Below are positions 46,092 through 55,561 of a stretch of 64,000 nucleotides of DNA, piece by piece (the stretch's first letter is position 1; each line of letters starts with the position of its first letter). The DNA lies in the NCBI GenBank assembly GCA_964211495.1, contig CAXORL010000001.1, positions 1,212,124-1,276,123 of the forward strand. The letters are read 5' to 3'. Source of the DNA: Faucicola osloensis_B. Its GTDB lineage: Bacteria; Pseudomonadota; Gammaproteobacteria; Pseudomonadales; Moraxellaceae. A program made the translations under genes and the position numbers. The notes beneath the pieces were generated by a model, which had not been told where the DNA came from, did no database searches, and worked only from the letters and a program-made list of their open reading frames with translations.

Positions 46092-46394
46092 CTAAGCTGG
46101 TAGTTTACTCGCCAACACATCTACTTTTTCAATAGAAGGTGGTTCTGAAAATAGTTCATCTGCTTGGGCCATCAAAGCGGCGGCAACCTTGCCCGATAAA
46201 TGAGCCTCGCGACCTGCCTCATCAGGAAATGCATCAAAAATACCAAAGGTTGAAGGTCCAAGGCGTAGACCAAACCACGCAATTGTAGCGGGTTCTTCAT
46301 TGACGATAGGCAGACCAGCTTTTAGGAAATCTTCTACTGCTTGTTCTTTACCTGGTTTAGCTTCAAGACGGACATATAAAGCGGTTTTAACCAT
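46092..46394 (-). CDS. Antibiotic biosynthesis monooxygenase (ABM) domain protein
   Basis: ATG 46394 (TTGGAG upstream) gives 100 residues. Ferredoxin-like ABM fold: KTALYVRLEAKPGKEQAVED, EEPATIAWFGLRLGPSTFGI, FDAFPDEAGREAHLSGKVAA. Members include quinol monooxygenases (YgiN). The substrate cannot be read from sequence. It stands alone with its own terminator. Confidence 0.85.
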   Translation of the reverse strand: MVKTALYVRLEAKPGKEQAVEDFLKAGLPIVNEEPATIAWFGLRLGPSTFGIFDAFPDEAGREAHLSGKVAAALMAQADELFSEPPSIEKVDVLASKLPA

Positions 46395-46934
46395 CACTAA
46401 TACTCCAATATTGGCTAGCCGACATTGACTAGCATCAAAATTGAGTCTAAACCACTGTTATATTCATGTCAAACGGCTTTACCGCATAGCTTTGTTGTAT
46501 AAAGGTTACATAAACATTTGTGCTTTAGGTCGTAGGGAGTATCTGTATCTGCTTAAATTTTAGGTTGATATTACTCCCTTTATGCTTGCTCTAATCATAC
46601 ATAACAAAGAAACAAGCATAAGTGATAAGGTGTAAATGATGTTGCACTCCCTAGCCTTGATTGGGTACACTGGTACAACGATAAATGACGGCATTTTACC
46701 AAGGACTATTTTTCACGCAAACACATTCGCGCAAACACAGCCGCAAAAGCTATGACCTTAACTCGCGCCCTTGACCTTGCACCTTTAGCATAGACTCAGA
46801 ATATCCACTATTTTTTATTAATTCTATCAGATTAGGCTGACTGACCTATGCCAGCCTGTCTGCAATACACTAAAAACACTGCATTTAATTAAACTAACCC
46901 GCTATTAAACCCACTATTACAAAAGGACAAATCC
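46395..46934. other. Intergenic region, no gene seen
   Basis: About 540 bases between divergent genes. I see no coding frame. A GTAC-ACTG-GTAC element at about 46664-46675 might be an operator for the oxidoreductase gene; HxlR-type regulators bind short palindromes of this kind, but this is weak. Confidence 0.4.
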
Positions 46935-47933
46935 ATGAAAGCCGTATCGTATGTTATCAATAACCATGATGATTTTAAAAATTCATTGGTAGATATCGAA
47001 AAAGCGAAGCCTATGCTTAAAGAGCGTGATGTACTGGTAAAAGTTCAGGCAATCTCTGTGAATCCCGTTGATACCAAAGTGAGAAAAAATTCATCTGAAG
47101 CAAATAATCGTATTTTAGGTTGGGATGCCGTTGGGGAAATTATCGAAATTGGCTCAAAAGTTACCGCGTTTAAAGTAGGAGATTCTGTTTGGTATGCGGG
47201 CGATTTAACCCGAGATGGTAGTAATGCTGAGTTTCAAGCAGTCGATGAGCGCATCATCAGTCTTAAACCCATTACAGTATCTAATGCAGAAGCAGCAGCA
47301 TTGCCATTGACTGCAATAACGGCATGGGAAATGTTGTTTGATCGGTTTCAAATTTCAGAAACCGACGTTGGCAGTATTTTAATTATTGGTGGTGCAGGGG
47401 GTGTAGGATCAATCGCTATCCAACTCCTAAAAGCAAAAACCAATCTGACCGTGATAACCACAGCGTCACGTGAAGAAACGAAATCTTGGGTAAAATCATT
47501 GGGTGCCGACTATGTCATTGATCATAGCAAAGATTTAAACGAACAAATCGAAGCACTAGGTATTGAAAAACCCAAATATGTTTTCTCTACCAATCATACA
47601 GACACCTATATCAAGCAAATATTTTCTCTGATTGCACCACAAGGCAAGCTTGGATTGATCGATGATCCACAAACCTTTGATATTATGCCGTTTAAGACCA
47701 AATCTATTTCTATCCATTGGGAGTTGATGTTCACCCGTTCAATGTATGAAACCGATGATATTGAAAAGCAAGGTGAACTGTTGCAACAGGTTGCCCAATT
47801 AGTTGACCAGCAAAAAATTAGAAGTACGCTTAACCAAAATCTAGGCAAAATTAACGCTGCAAACTTGGAGAAGGCGCATAAGCTGCTTGAATCAGGCAAG
47901 TCAAAAGGCAAAATTGTACTAGAAAGCTTTTAA
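46935..47933 (+). CDS. Zinc-independent alcohol dehydrogenase/quinone oxidoreductase-like
   Basis: The product has 332 residues, medium-chain dehydrogenase fold. GroES-like part includes ISVNPVDTKVRKNS and LGWDAVGEIIEIG; the cofactor domain has IIGGAGGVGSIAIQLLK (Rossmann, about 151-167). No structural zinc Cys cluster is visible, as in the zeta-crystallin/quinone reductase branch. NADPH-dependent reduction of enones or quinones is likely. The first codons are preceded by AAAAGGACAAATCC. Confidence 0.88.
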   Translation: MKAVSYVINNHDDFKNSLVDIEKAKPMLKERDVLVKVQAISVNPVDTKVRKNSSEANNRILGWDAVGEIIEIGSKVTAFKVGDSVWYAGDLTRDGSNAEFQAVDERIISLKPITVSNAEAAALPLTAITAWEMLFDRFQISETDVGSILIIGGAGGVGSIAIQLLKAKTNLTVITTASREETKSWVKSLGADYVIDHSKDLNEQIEALGIEKPKYVFSTNHTDTYIKQIFSLIAPQGKLGLIDDPQTFDIMPFKTKSISIHWELMFTRSMYETDDIEKQGELLQQVAQLVDQQKIRSTLNQNLGKINAANLEKAHKLLESGKSKGKIVLESF

Positions 47934-48004
47934 AACACACCTTGTAAAACCCACATTTTAAAACATATCTTGGATAAAAAAGCCCCTTAAAGTAACTCAC
48001 TAAA

Positions 48005-48032
48005 CGGCTGGCAGAACTAAAACTGCCAGCCG
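48005..48032. terminator. Perfect 10-bp hairpin between convergent genes
   Basis: CGGCTGGCAG / CTGCCAGCCG arms with an 8-base loop. No long T tract follows on either strand, so it is a weak terminator or mRNA-stabilising element. Confidence 0.55.
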
Positions 48033-48089
48033 AAATCACCCATCATCTTGGCTATGCCAATATGCCAAACACGACGGTTAAAACGACAA

Positions 48090-48182
48090 TCAATAAATCA
48101 CTGCCACTAAGATGATGATAAGCCATGCCATCAATATAGAGATGACGGAAATAAACGCGGCTTGGGTATATTGATAGTTCAT
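48090..48182 (-). CDS. 30-residue single-helix membrane peptide
   Basis: ATG 48182; one hydrophobic helix (FISVISILMAWLIIILVAVI). It follows the second bacterioferritin gene by 33 bases. The ribosome site is weak, so this may be an artefact. Confidence 0.4.
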   Translation of the reverse strand: MNYQYTQAAFISVISILMAWLIIILVAVIY

Positions 48183-48214
48183 ACAGTTATTCCGACACGC
48201 TGAGCTGATACGCG

Positions 48215-48685
48215 CTATGATTCTAATAGACTTTGCGTATAATTTTCGATACCCATCGATTTCACTAGTTCCATCTGCGTTTCTAGCCAATCAATGTGCT
48301 CTTCACTCCCGTCTTTGAGTTTAATCAATAGTTTGCGAGAGACAAAATCGCTTTTCTGCTCACATAAAGCAATCGCATTTTTGATGATGTCAGTTTTTTG
48401 ATACTCCAACTGCAAATCACAACGCAAAATTTCAGCGACATTTTCACCGATTAAAATTTTGCCAAGTTCTTGCAAGTTTGGTAGACCATCTAGCATTAAG
48501 ATACGCTCAATGAGGTCATCTGCCCATTTCATCTCATGAATCGACTGATGATACAATTTTTCGTTGAGTTCACTCAGTCCCCAGTTTTTGGCGATACGCG
48601 CGTGTAAGAAGTATTGGTTGATAGCAATCAAGGCTTGACCCAAAACTTGGTTTAGCGCTCTTAGAATTTCTTTATCGACTTGCAT
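48215..48685 (-). CDS. bfrB: Bacterioferritin, heme-type subunit without ferroxidase site (BfrB-like)
   Basis: The product has 156 residues. Compared with E. coli Bfr, Met52 (heme ligand) is kept (IHEMKWAD), but ferroxidase ligands are lost: Glu18 is Ala (GQALIAINQYF), His54 is Trp, Glu127 is Ser. This is the pattern of the heme-binding partner in Neisseria-type two-subunit bacterioferritin. It is 35 bases downstream of the complementary subunit gene. Confidence 0.88.
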   Translation of the reverse strand: MQVDKEILRALNQVLGQALIAINQYFLHARIAKNWGLSELNEKLYHQSIHEMKWADDLIERILMLDGLPNLQELGKILIGENVAEILRCDLQLEYQKTDIIKNAIALCEQKSDFVSRKLLIKLKDGSEEHIDWLETQMELVKSMGIENYTQSLLES

Positions 48686-48720
48686 AATGTTTACCTTAGT
48701 TGCCTTATTGCTTTGTCGCC

Positions 48721-49200
48721 TTATTCAGAGATGTCACCGAGCTGAGATTGCAGATAATTGGCTAGTCCCATCATATCAATCAGTCTTAGCTGCTGCTCTA
48801 ACCAATGCGCATGGTCTTCTTCGGTATCGACCAATTGGGCGACCAAAATCTCACGGGTTACATAGTCTTGCTCTTGCTCACAAAGCGCAATGCCATCTTT
48901 GAGATGTTGACGAACCGCGTATTCAAGCTGCAGATCGGCTTTTAGCATACTTGGCACATCATGACCGATGTTGATATCGGCAACTTTCATGTTGGGCGTG
49001 CCTTCTAGCATCAACACACGATTGATTAAGGCACGCGCATGATCGCTTTCTTCTTCCATTTCATGATGCATACGCGTATGAAGTTTTGGATAATGCCATT
49101 CATGATACATTTGCGCATGAATAAAGTACTGGTCACGAGCCCCCAGTTCACCACTAATTAAGAAATTTAGATAATCAATAACAGCTTGGCTGCCTTTCAT
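48721..49200 (-). CDS. bfrA: Bacterioferritin, ferroxidase subunit without heme ligand (BfrA-like)
   Basis: The product has 159 residues. Glu18 (SGELGARDQYF), Glu51 and His54 (EEESDHAR), Glu94 and Glu127-His130 (TEEDHAHWLE) are all present, while Met52 is Ser. So it can oxidise Fe(II) but should not bind heme at the subunit interface alone. With its neighbour it should form 24-mers storing iron. Confidence 0.9.
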   Translation of the reverse strand: MKGSQAVIDYLNFLISGELGARDQYFIHAQMYHEWHYPKLHTRMHHEMEEESDHARALINRVLMLEGTPNMKVADINIGHDVPSMLKADLQLEYAVRQHLKDGIALCEQEQDYVTREILVAQLVDTEEDHAHWLEQQLRLIDMMGLANYLQSQLGDISE

Positions 49201-49381
49201 GGGTATATCCTTGAAAAATGAACAGAAACAAAGGTTGGGTATTATCTGAAATACTAAATTAAAGTGACGTTAAAAACAATTCACCGCAACAAATAATTTA
49301 CATTATTTGTCAGTCGCTCATGGACTAATCTAAATGAATGAGCTCAGTGAATGGAGATTGGATATTTACGCTAACCGCTCA

Positions 49382-49585
49382 TTAGGCAACTTCAATAAAT
49401 AGGTGCGTATAGTTATTGATACTCTGGGCATACTCTTCGAGATAACCTTCAATCATTGGCTGACAGCCGCCACAACAAGTAGCCACATCAAGCTCAGCTT
49501 GTAATGCCTCTAAGCTGTCATGACCTTGTTCAATGGCTGTTTTGATTTGACTTTCTTTGACGGCATTACAGATACACACAAACAT
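49382..49585 (-). CDS. bfd: Bacterioferritin-associated ferredoxin
   Basis: The start is ATG 49585 (GAGGTGCGT upstream), giving 67 residues. Cys residues CIC (4 and 6) and CCGGC (about 36-40) bind a [2Fe-2S] cluster. Bfd reduces bacterioferritin cores to release iron. A Fur-box-like repeat lies directly upstream, matching induction under iron starvation. Confidence 0.9.
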   Translation of the reverse strand: MFVCICNAVKESQIKTAIEQGHDSLEALQAELDVATCCGGCQPMIEGYLEEYAQSINNYTHLFIEVA

Positions 49586-49613
49586 ACGCACCTCGTTGAT
49601 AAATTTTCTTATA

Positions 49614-49640
49614 TAATAATGATAATTATTCTTATTATCA
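49614..49640. promoter_or_regulatory. Fur-box-like site upstream of bfd
   Basis: TAATAATGATAATTATTCTT and following TATTATCA contain overlapping GATAAT-type hexamers. It is about 30-55 bases before the bfd start. Confidence 0.7.
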
Positions 49641-49661
49641 ATAAAAATTTTCTCAATCAGG

Positions 49662-50063
49662 TTATTCACTGACAAACGCAATTTTGGTTAGCTTGTTTTC
49701 GCTTGCTGTTGCTAGGATTTGCGCGACGGTATCATATCGACTGTCTTTATCGACGCGCAGCTGAATGCTTGGGGTCTCGCTTAATTTGCCTTGTTCGGCA
49801 AAGCGCATGTTTAATTGCGCCAAACTGATACTGGCATCATCCCAAAAAATCTTGCCATCTTTATCAATGCTTACTTGTATCATTTTAGGCGGGGCTTCAT
49901 TGACTTGTGCTGAGGTTTTGGGCAAATTTAGCGGTACACTGGGATTGATTACCGTTGCCGTCACCAAAAAAATAATCATCAATACCAGCATGATATCAAT
50001 CAGTGGAATCAGATTGATTTCATTCATGCCCGTCGACGCGTCATCACCGAGTTGAAATGCCAT
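49662..50063 (-). CDS. exbD: ExbD-like TonB-system energiser subunit
   Basis: The product has 133 residues. A single membrane helix (about 18-38) contains the functional Asp in NLIPLIDIMLVLMIIFL. The periplasmic part has the ExbD/TolR fold (IQVSIDKDGKIFWDD; QLRVDKDSRYDTVAQIL). It forms the proton channel with ExbB and powers the neighbouring TonB-dependent receptors. No tonB gene is present in the window. Confidence 0.9.
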   Translation of the reverse strand: MAFQLGDDASTGMNEINLIPLIDIMLVLMIIFLVTATVINPSVPLNLPKTSAQVNEAPPKMIQVSIDKDGKIFWDDASISLAQLNMRFAEQGKLSETPSIQLRVDKDSRYDTVAQILATASENKLTKIAFVSE

Positions 50064-50110
50064 AAGTTATTCCCTGTTTATCTATTTATCTGTTTAGCGA
50101 TGGGTCAAGG

Positions 50111-50776
50111 TTAGGCGTTTTTCAGCATTAAGTCAGCGGCGTTAGTTTGTTGCTTGGGCTGCGAGCTGGTTTGCAAATGGGGTTGAGTGGCTAAACTAGT
50201 TTGCGTAACTTGGCTGGAAGAATTCATTAACACGTTGGCAAGCAAGGTATGCGCCGTATCATTCGCTTGGTGCATGGCTTTGCGATTGATTCGCACTATG
50301 ACATTGTACATAATGACCGCAGGAATCGCTACCGCAAGCCCAAGCCCAGTCATAATCAAAGCCTCACCAACCGGTCCTGCGACTTGCCCAAGCCCTGCTT
50401 GACCTGATTTAGCGATGCTATGCAAGGCATGAAAAATCCCCCACACGGTACCAAATAGCCCAATGAAAGGGGCAATGGCAGCGGTCGTGCCAAGGATATT
50501 TAAGCCCTGCTCACTGGCGAAACGGTAGCGATTGAGCTGTTGCAGTAACTGCTGCTCAGTGACTAATTTTTGATTGTCTAGGGATAAGGTAGTCAGTTGA
50601 GATTGCTGTTGGTAAATTTGCTGGGTCAAATCTTGCGACACTGTTTTGGCAATTTTTTGGCTATTTAAGATACGTAAAATGCCTGCAATCCAAGACAGCA
50701 TCGATAAAATAATCAACACAAAAAATAACGTCTTGGTCACTACATCTGTATATTGCCAGTAATTTGCAAAATCCAT
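50111..50776 (-). CDS. exbB: ExbB-like TonB-system subunit
   Basis: ATG 50776 (AGGAATGATT upstream) gives 221 residues. Three membrane helices: about 14-34, then the long pair with GTTAAIAPFIGLFGTVWGIF and GEALIMTGLGLAVAIPAVIM, the MotA/TolQ/ExbB core. The C-terminal 30 residues are a Gln/Thr-rich tail. A Fur box precedes the gene. Confidence 0.92.
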   Translation of the reverse strand: MDFANYWQYTDVVTKTLFFVLIILSMLSWIAGILRILNSQKIAKTVSQDLTQQIYQQQSQLTTLSLDNQKLVTEQQLLQQLNRYRFASEQGLNILGTTAAIAPFIGLFGTVWGIFHALHSIAKSGQAGLGQVAGPVGEALIMTGLGLAVAIPAVIMYNVIVRINRKAMHQANDTAHTLLANVLMNSSSQVTQTSLATQPHLQTSSQPKQQTNAADLMLKNA

Positions 50777-50827
50777 AATCATTCCTATAACACGATAAAT
50801 ATAAAAACTAACTTTAAATGTTAGTAT

Positions 50828-50845
50828 AAATGATAATCATTATCA
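50828..50845. promoter_or_regulatory. Fur box upstream of exbB
   Basis: AATGATAATCATTATCA closely matches the GATAATGATAATCATTATC consensus, about 52 bases before the start. Confidence 0.85.
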
Positions 50846-51009
50846 ACAAAAATATTAAAAATTAGGTTCTATTTAACAAGCGACTTTAATTTAAGCAACT
50901 TTAAAATCCGGCAATTTTAAAATCAAATGGCTTTAAAACCTCATACTTTTTTATCTTCGCTTTGTGTTAGCTTTATCTTAGTCAAAATAAAGTTTTGTCA
51001 CATCGCCGC

Positions 51010-53232
51010 CTAGAATTTATAGGTTAAATTTGCTCGCAGGGTACGGGGCTCACCAAACATAATCATAGCGGCATTAGGGCTTGTGCCTGAATAGTAGGCT
51101 TTATCGGTTAAGTTTTTGACCGACAGACCCAATTGCCAATGGTTGGCACTATAGCCTGCTTCAACATCATATAGGGTATAGCTTGGTAAATCGACCTTGG
51201 ATGAGCCACGCTCAGCATGATGTTGCCCTTCATAACGGGCGCCTGCTCCGGCATACCAGCCCAAATGCGATGGCGCAAAATAGTATTGTGCGCTGATATT
51301 GAAGGCTTGTTTGGGTATATGGTTAATACGCTGACCGACAACATAATCGGATTTGTTGGACGCTTGGGTGATTTTGGCGGTGGGGATATAGCTATAGCCT
51401 GCGCTAACGTTCCAGTTGTCATTGACTGCTGAAGTCAGTTCAGCCTCAAAACCTTTGGTTTGTTGCTCGCCAACCGCCACATTGTAAGTCTCTGTGCCAT
51501 CAGTATAACTTTCGCTGACGTTTTTGCGCGTCAAATCATAATAGCTTAGCGAAGCTTGGGTGCGCTCGTCTAGCGTTTGCAGTTTGACGCCAATTTCGTA
51601 CTGTTCGCCTTTTTCTGGGTCAAGTAAATCGCCATCTTTGCCAGCGTCCGTGGTCGCCAAAAATGCGGTGGCATAGCTGATATACGGCGCAATTTTGTCA
51701 TTGACTTGATACATCAATGAGGCTGAGCCGGTGAAAGCATTGTTAGAATTTTTGACGGTAGTATCTTTTTTTACATCGTTGCTTTTGACATCTGACCAAT
51801 CATGACGCCCTGCCAAGTCGATAATCCAGTGAGAATTCACTTTGATGGCATCTTTGGCATATAGCCCCAGATACTGTAAATAATTTACACTGTGCTTGTC
51901 GGTGGTGGGTGTGGTATTGGTGATTTTGCCCACACCATACACAGGATTGTTTAAGTTTAAGGGGCTATAAGCATACACTTGTTGCTGATAATCACTACGC
52001 TCATGAAAGGCGTCTAGCCCCACTGACACCGCGTGACTGACGTTACCATGACTAAAGGTTTTGTCAAAGCGATTGTCCATTGACACGATAGTATCTTGCT
52101 TATCGAGCAAGCTTAACTGGCGTTTGATATAGCCAGTCGTGGTTATCGGCGATGTACCGCTTGCCAAAATCGCATCGGCATCGGCTACGCGTCTTGATAG
52201 CGCAAAGTTTTGCTTGAGACGCCAACCTGAGTCAAAATCATGGTTGAGCTGATAGCCGAGACTATAGCGCTCATCTTGGACAGTATAATTGGGCTCACCA
52301 AAAAATAAACTCGATGCGTATGTCTTGTAGGCATTATTTTGTAGTGGTAGCCCTTGTTGGCGGACGTAATCATGCTGTTGGTAGCTTGCCAACAAAGTAA
52401 CATCCGTGTTATCACCGAGCGCAAAACGATAAGAAGGCGCTAGATAGTAATTTTTGAAATACACATAATCGGTGGGGTCATTTTGGTCAGAAACACGCCC
52501 ATTGAGACGAAATGCCCCATCGGTTGAGCCATTGGGGGCATAGTTGATATCAAATGCTGCTTGATAAAAATCGTCACTGCCTGCTGAGAGCATGAGGTTT
52601 TTAAATGTTTCGTCTTTGGGTTTTTTGGTCGTTAAATTAACCACACCGCCCGGCATCATCTGCCCAAAGCCGACGCTATCCGGGCCTTTGACCACCTCGA
52701 TTGATTCTAGCCCAGAGATATCCATACTATTTAAAAAATTGCTAGAAGTCGCTGTGCGCATCCCATCGACCAGGATTTGTGAGCTCGCTAATTGTCCGCG
52801 AATCGCAATATCATCCCAACCACGACGACCATACTGCCCTGTCGTTACCCCTGCCACGCCTTTGAGCGCATCGGCTAACGTGGTCGCCTGTTTTTGTTGC
52901 AGCTGATTTTGCGTGACCACGCTCACCGATTTTGCGCTATCAAACAATTTTTCATCCGATTTTAAAATACTGGTCGCTTGGGTAGCTGCATACGGTTGGC
53001 TGGCATCTTGTGCCCGAATGATAATGGTGTCAAGCGTGGTAACGGCAAGCTGTGGGTCATTGCCGTTATCAGTTAAAGCCGCCGTGCTCACTGCACTGGC
53101 AGTCGTATCCGTCTGGGCATAAGCCATGGTAGTAAACGTAGAAAATACACCGATGCATACCCTAGGCAGTTGTTTTGATACCGCGCCAAACCTTGTGGTA
53201 GTAGGACGGGTAAAAAATTGGATTTTGGACAT
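51010..53232 (-). CDS. TonB-dependent siderophore receptor
   Basis: ATG 53232 gives 740 residues with a signal peptide ending near AYAQ. The TonB box is LDTIIIRAQ; the plug includes AKSVSVVTQNQLQQKQATTL and IAIRGQLASSQILVDGMRT, KGPDSVGFGQMMPGGVVNLT. The barrel ends FGEPRTLRANLTYKF. The features suggest the FhuA/FpvA-type siderophore branch; substrate is not predictable. It starts 85 bases after the preceding receptor gene's stop and may be in its operon. Confidence 0.9.
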   Translation of the reverse strand: MSKIQFFTRPTTTRFGAVSKQLPRVCIGVFSTFTTMAYAQTDTTASAVSTAALTDNGNDPQLAVTTLDTIIIRAQDASQPYAATQATSILKSDEKLFDSAKSVSVVTQNQLQQKQATTLADALKGVAGVTTGQYGRRGWDDIAIRGQLASSQILVDGMRTATSSNFLNSMDISGLESIEVVKGPDSVGFGQMMPGGVVNLTTKKPKDETFKNLMLSAGSDDFYQAAFDINYAPNGSTDGAFRLNGRVSDQNDPTDYVYFKNYYLAPSYRFALGDNTDVTLLASYQQHDYVRQQGLPLQNNAYKTYASSLFFGEPNYTVQDERYSLGYQLNHDFDSGWRLKQNFALSRRVADADAILASGTSPITTTGYIKRQLSLLDKQDTIVSMDNRFDKTFSHGNVSHAVSVGLDAFHERSDYQQQVYAYSPLNLNNPVYGVGKITNTTPTTDKHSVNYLQYLGLYAKDAIKVNSHWIIDLAGRHDWSDVKSNDVKKDTTVKNSNNAFTGSASLMYQVNDKIAPYISYATAFLATTDAGKDGDLLDPEKGEQYEIGVKLQTLDERTQASLSYYDLTRKNVSESYTDGTETYNVAVGEQQTKGFEAELTSAVNDNWNVSAGYSYIPTAKITQASNKSDYVVGQRINHIPKQAFNISAQYYFAPSHLGWYAGAGARYEGQHHAERGSSKVDLPSYTLYDVEAGYSANHWQLGLSVKNLTDKAYYSGTSPNAAMIMFGEPRTLRANLTYKF

Positions 53233-53316
53233 AAGTAAAATTTTTCTGCAATATTTTGTGAAAATATCAAACCGCAATGGGCAATCCATCATGCTGATGG
53301 TTATCACCCATTGATT

Positions 53317-55341
53317 TTAAAACTGATAACTTAGCGCTACTTTGACATTGCGCCCCATGGCTTTATCACCGGTATTGGATACGTGCTCATAGTAGTAAGC
53401 ATCTGTAAGGTTATACACGCCAGCATCCACAGTTAACTGTGGTAACGCGCTTGGACGATAGCTACCAAATACATCATAGGTGGTAAAACTTGGCAAATCA
53501 GTCACATCAGTAGCGCTGGTGCGACGCGTTAAACCTTTGACATGGCGGATGGCGCTTCCAAGGCTGAATTTGTCATTGATGTCATAATTAAAGCCAAGGT
53601 TTAACTGATCGCCTGAGTCTTTATTGAGTTGGTAACCTTGCTCGGTGTCGCTTTTGGCATGGGCATAGCCTGCATTCAAGCGCATATTATTTAGCCGATA
53701 TTTTGCGCTCAGCTCGTAGCCTTTGACGGCAGTCTCGCCGGCATTGATGTAGCTAGCACATTGCCCGTCTGTCACTGAGTTGCCTGTGGTACAGTCAATG
53801 CCTGTTATGCGGTCGATTTTATTGTCATACTGGGTATCAAAGACTTTCGCTGTCAGCGACATACTGTCTTGACTGTCAAACACCCCTTGAAAAAGGCTAC
53901 TGACACCCAGCTCTGCGTTTGCGCCTGTTTCTGCTTCGATGTCTTTATTGACGAAGGTTTGCCCAGATTGGTGAATGGTTTCTGGCAAGGGTGGCCCATT
54001 AAACAATTGGGTATAACTGGCAAATAAGCTGTGATTTGGCGTCAGTTTAAATTCCCCTGCCAATGCGCCAGACAGCTGATTATAGTCGTCACTGCTTAAG
54101 CGCTCTGACGGCTTATAATGGTCAAAGCGCACGCCAGGCGTCAGCGCAAATCGTCCCAATTCGATTCGGTCTTGTAAGTACACCCCTACGCTAGTAGCGT
54201 CTTCTGTGATATCACTACTCTCTAACGTCGCTGATTTTTTATAGCCTTCTACCCCATAGTTGAGCGTATGTGTCAAAGCACGGTCACCATGATGCTGCGT
54301 CAGTTGCTGTTTGATACTTGCCGTCATGCCATCGGTTTTGCCTGATGTGGCTATACGCATGGGGGTCGTTCCGCGCAGTCCTTGCGACAGCGCTTCATTG
54401 GTTAAATGATAAATTTTGCTGTTTAGCTCAAAATTGCTATGCGGTTTATACTCATAGCCGAGTGCATAGGTTTCATTATTGGTGTAGCCAGGATGAATAT
54501 TAGCGGGTAAATTGGCTTGGTAGCCGATATTGGGGCGAAACGGATAGTTGCCGTCATTGTCATAGCTTTGGTAACTGGCAGTAATTTTGTGACCTTCTGC
54601 CGGCATCACATTGACTTTGGCTAGTATATTTTTGATAGTAATATCATCACCTTGGATGTGGTTGCTTTTGCCATCTTCACCGCCATCGCTGTCACGCTCA
54701 CTATAAGACACAATCATATCCAACTGCTCATTGGGTCTGGCATAGGTAGTTAGGCTGCGTTGAAATTGCTGATCGTTACTGGCATAGCCAAGTTTAACTT
54801 TTGCCCCCATTTTTTGATCAGGTAGTAGCAAGTCTTGTGCATCCACCGTGGTAAACGCCACACCGCCACCAATGGCATTATTGCCCAAAGTCACCGAGTT
54901 ATTACCCACTGACACTTCTGTTGTTTTATACAAATCTGGGTCAAGTCCACTAATCCCGGCATGGTGAAAACCGCGCGTTTCCGGTTGGCGCACCCCATCC
55001 ACGGTGATTTTTAAGGCACTGCCTGCATTGTCTGAGCCCAAACCGCGAATATAAATATGCTGATCCATCCCCGAAGTGCCACCGACATTCACCCCAGCAA
55101 CCGTCGGTAAATATTGATTGAGTAAATCAGCTTGCTGTACCTTGACTGAGGTCTCATGGCGGACGTTCTCAGTTTGTTTTGCTGGGGTATATTGACGGGC
55201 ATTAAAAGTAATGGTTTGCAAGGTAGTGACGGGTTCTGGCTCACTCGCTGTTGCCAACGGTGAATAAAGGGTGGTTAATACACACAGACTTAAATAGCGC
55301 AAAGCACCACGCGGCGGTAAACTAGCATTGGCAGTATTCAT
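53317..55341 (-). CDS. TonB-dependent receptor, FetA/FrpB/CopB-like
   Basis: The product has 674 residues with a signal peptide ending near LATASE. TonB box region LQTITFNARQ. The plug has GGTSGMDQHIYIRGLGSDNA, ITVDGVRQPETRGFHHAGIS and GNNAIGGGVAFTTVDAQDLL, which parallels the plug of FetA/FrpB (Neisseria) and CopB (Moraxella). The barrel ends MGRNVKVALSYQF. A Fur box lies upstream. Ferric siderophore or xenosiderophore uptake is likely. Confidence 0.85.
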   Translation of the reverse strand: MNTANASLPPRGALRYLSLCVLTTLYSPLATASEPEPVTTLQTITFNARQYTPAKQTENVRHETSVKVQQADLLNQYLPTVAGVNVGGTSGMDQHIYIRGLGSDNAGSALKITVDGVRQPETRGFHHAGISGLDPDLYKTTEVSVGNNSVTLGNNAIGGGVAFTTVDAQDLLLPDQKMGAKVKLGYASNDQQFQRSLTTYARPNEQLDMIVSYSERDSDGGEDGKSNHIQGDDITIKNILAKVNVMPAEGHKITASYQSYDNDGNYPFRPNIGYQANLPANIHPGYTNNETYALGYEYKPHSNFELNSKIYHLTNEALSQGLRGTTPMRIATSGKTDGMTASIKQQLTQHHGDRALTHTLNYGVEGYKKSATLESSDITEDATSVGVYLQDRIELGRFALTPGVRFDHYKPSERLSSDDYNQLSGALAGEFKLTPNHSLFASYTQLFNGPPLPETIHQSGQTFVNKDIEAETGANAELGVSSLFQGVFDSQDSMSLTAKVFDTQYDNKIDRITGIDCTTGNSVTDGQCASYINAGETAVKGYELSAKYRLNNMRLNAGYAHAKSDTEQGYQLNKDSGDQLNLGFNYDINDKFSLGSAIRHVKGLTRRTSATDVTDLPSFTTYDVFGSYRPSALPQLTVDAGVYNLTDAYYYEHVSNTGDKAMGRNVKVALSYQF

Positions 55342-55400
55342 AGAATCACTCAGATATATAAAAAAAGAGAAGCGTTACAAAGCGGTAAGAATAATAATAT

Positions 55401-55420
55401 AAATGATAATCATTATCAAT
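55401..55420. promoter_or_regulatory. Fur box upstream of the receptor operon
   Basis: AAATGATAATCATTATCAAT, almost identical to the box before exbB, 60 bases before the receptor start. Confidence 0.85.
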
Positions 55421-55561
55421 TAATATTTTCAATTATTTCCCTTTTTTAAATATCTAACGCTAGTTATCAATAAGTAACCAAGTAAAATCAGGCAACATCA
55501 AGCGAAATTATAAAGTGGCTTAAAGTTCGCCCAATAATCCTTTCAACAAGTTATGCCAATT

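Noticed and set aside
46664..46675. GTAC-ACTG-GTAC operator for the oxidoreductase gene
   Set aside because: Too short and imperfect for a firm claim; over 250 bases from the start. Only noted in the intergenic entry.
53272..53313. CAATGGG/CCCATTG inverted repeat between the receptor genes
   Set aside because: Long AT-rich loop without a U tract; not a convincing terminator or riboswitch.
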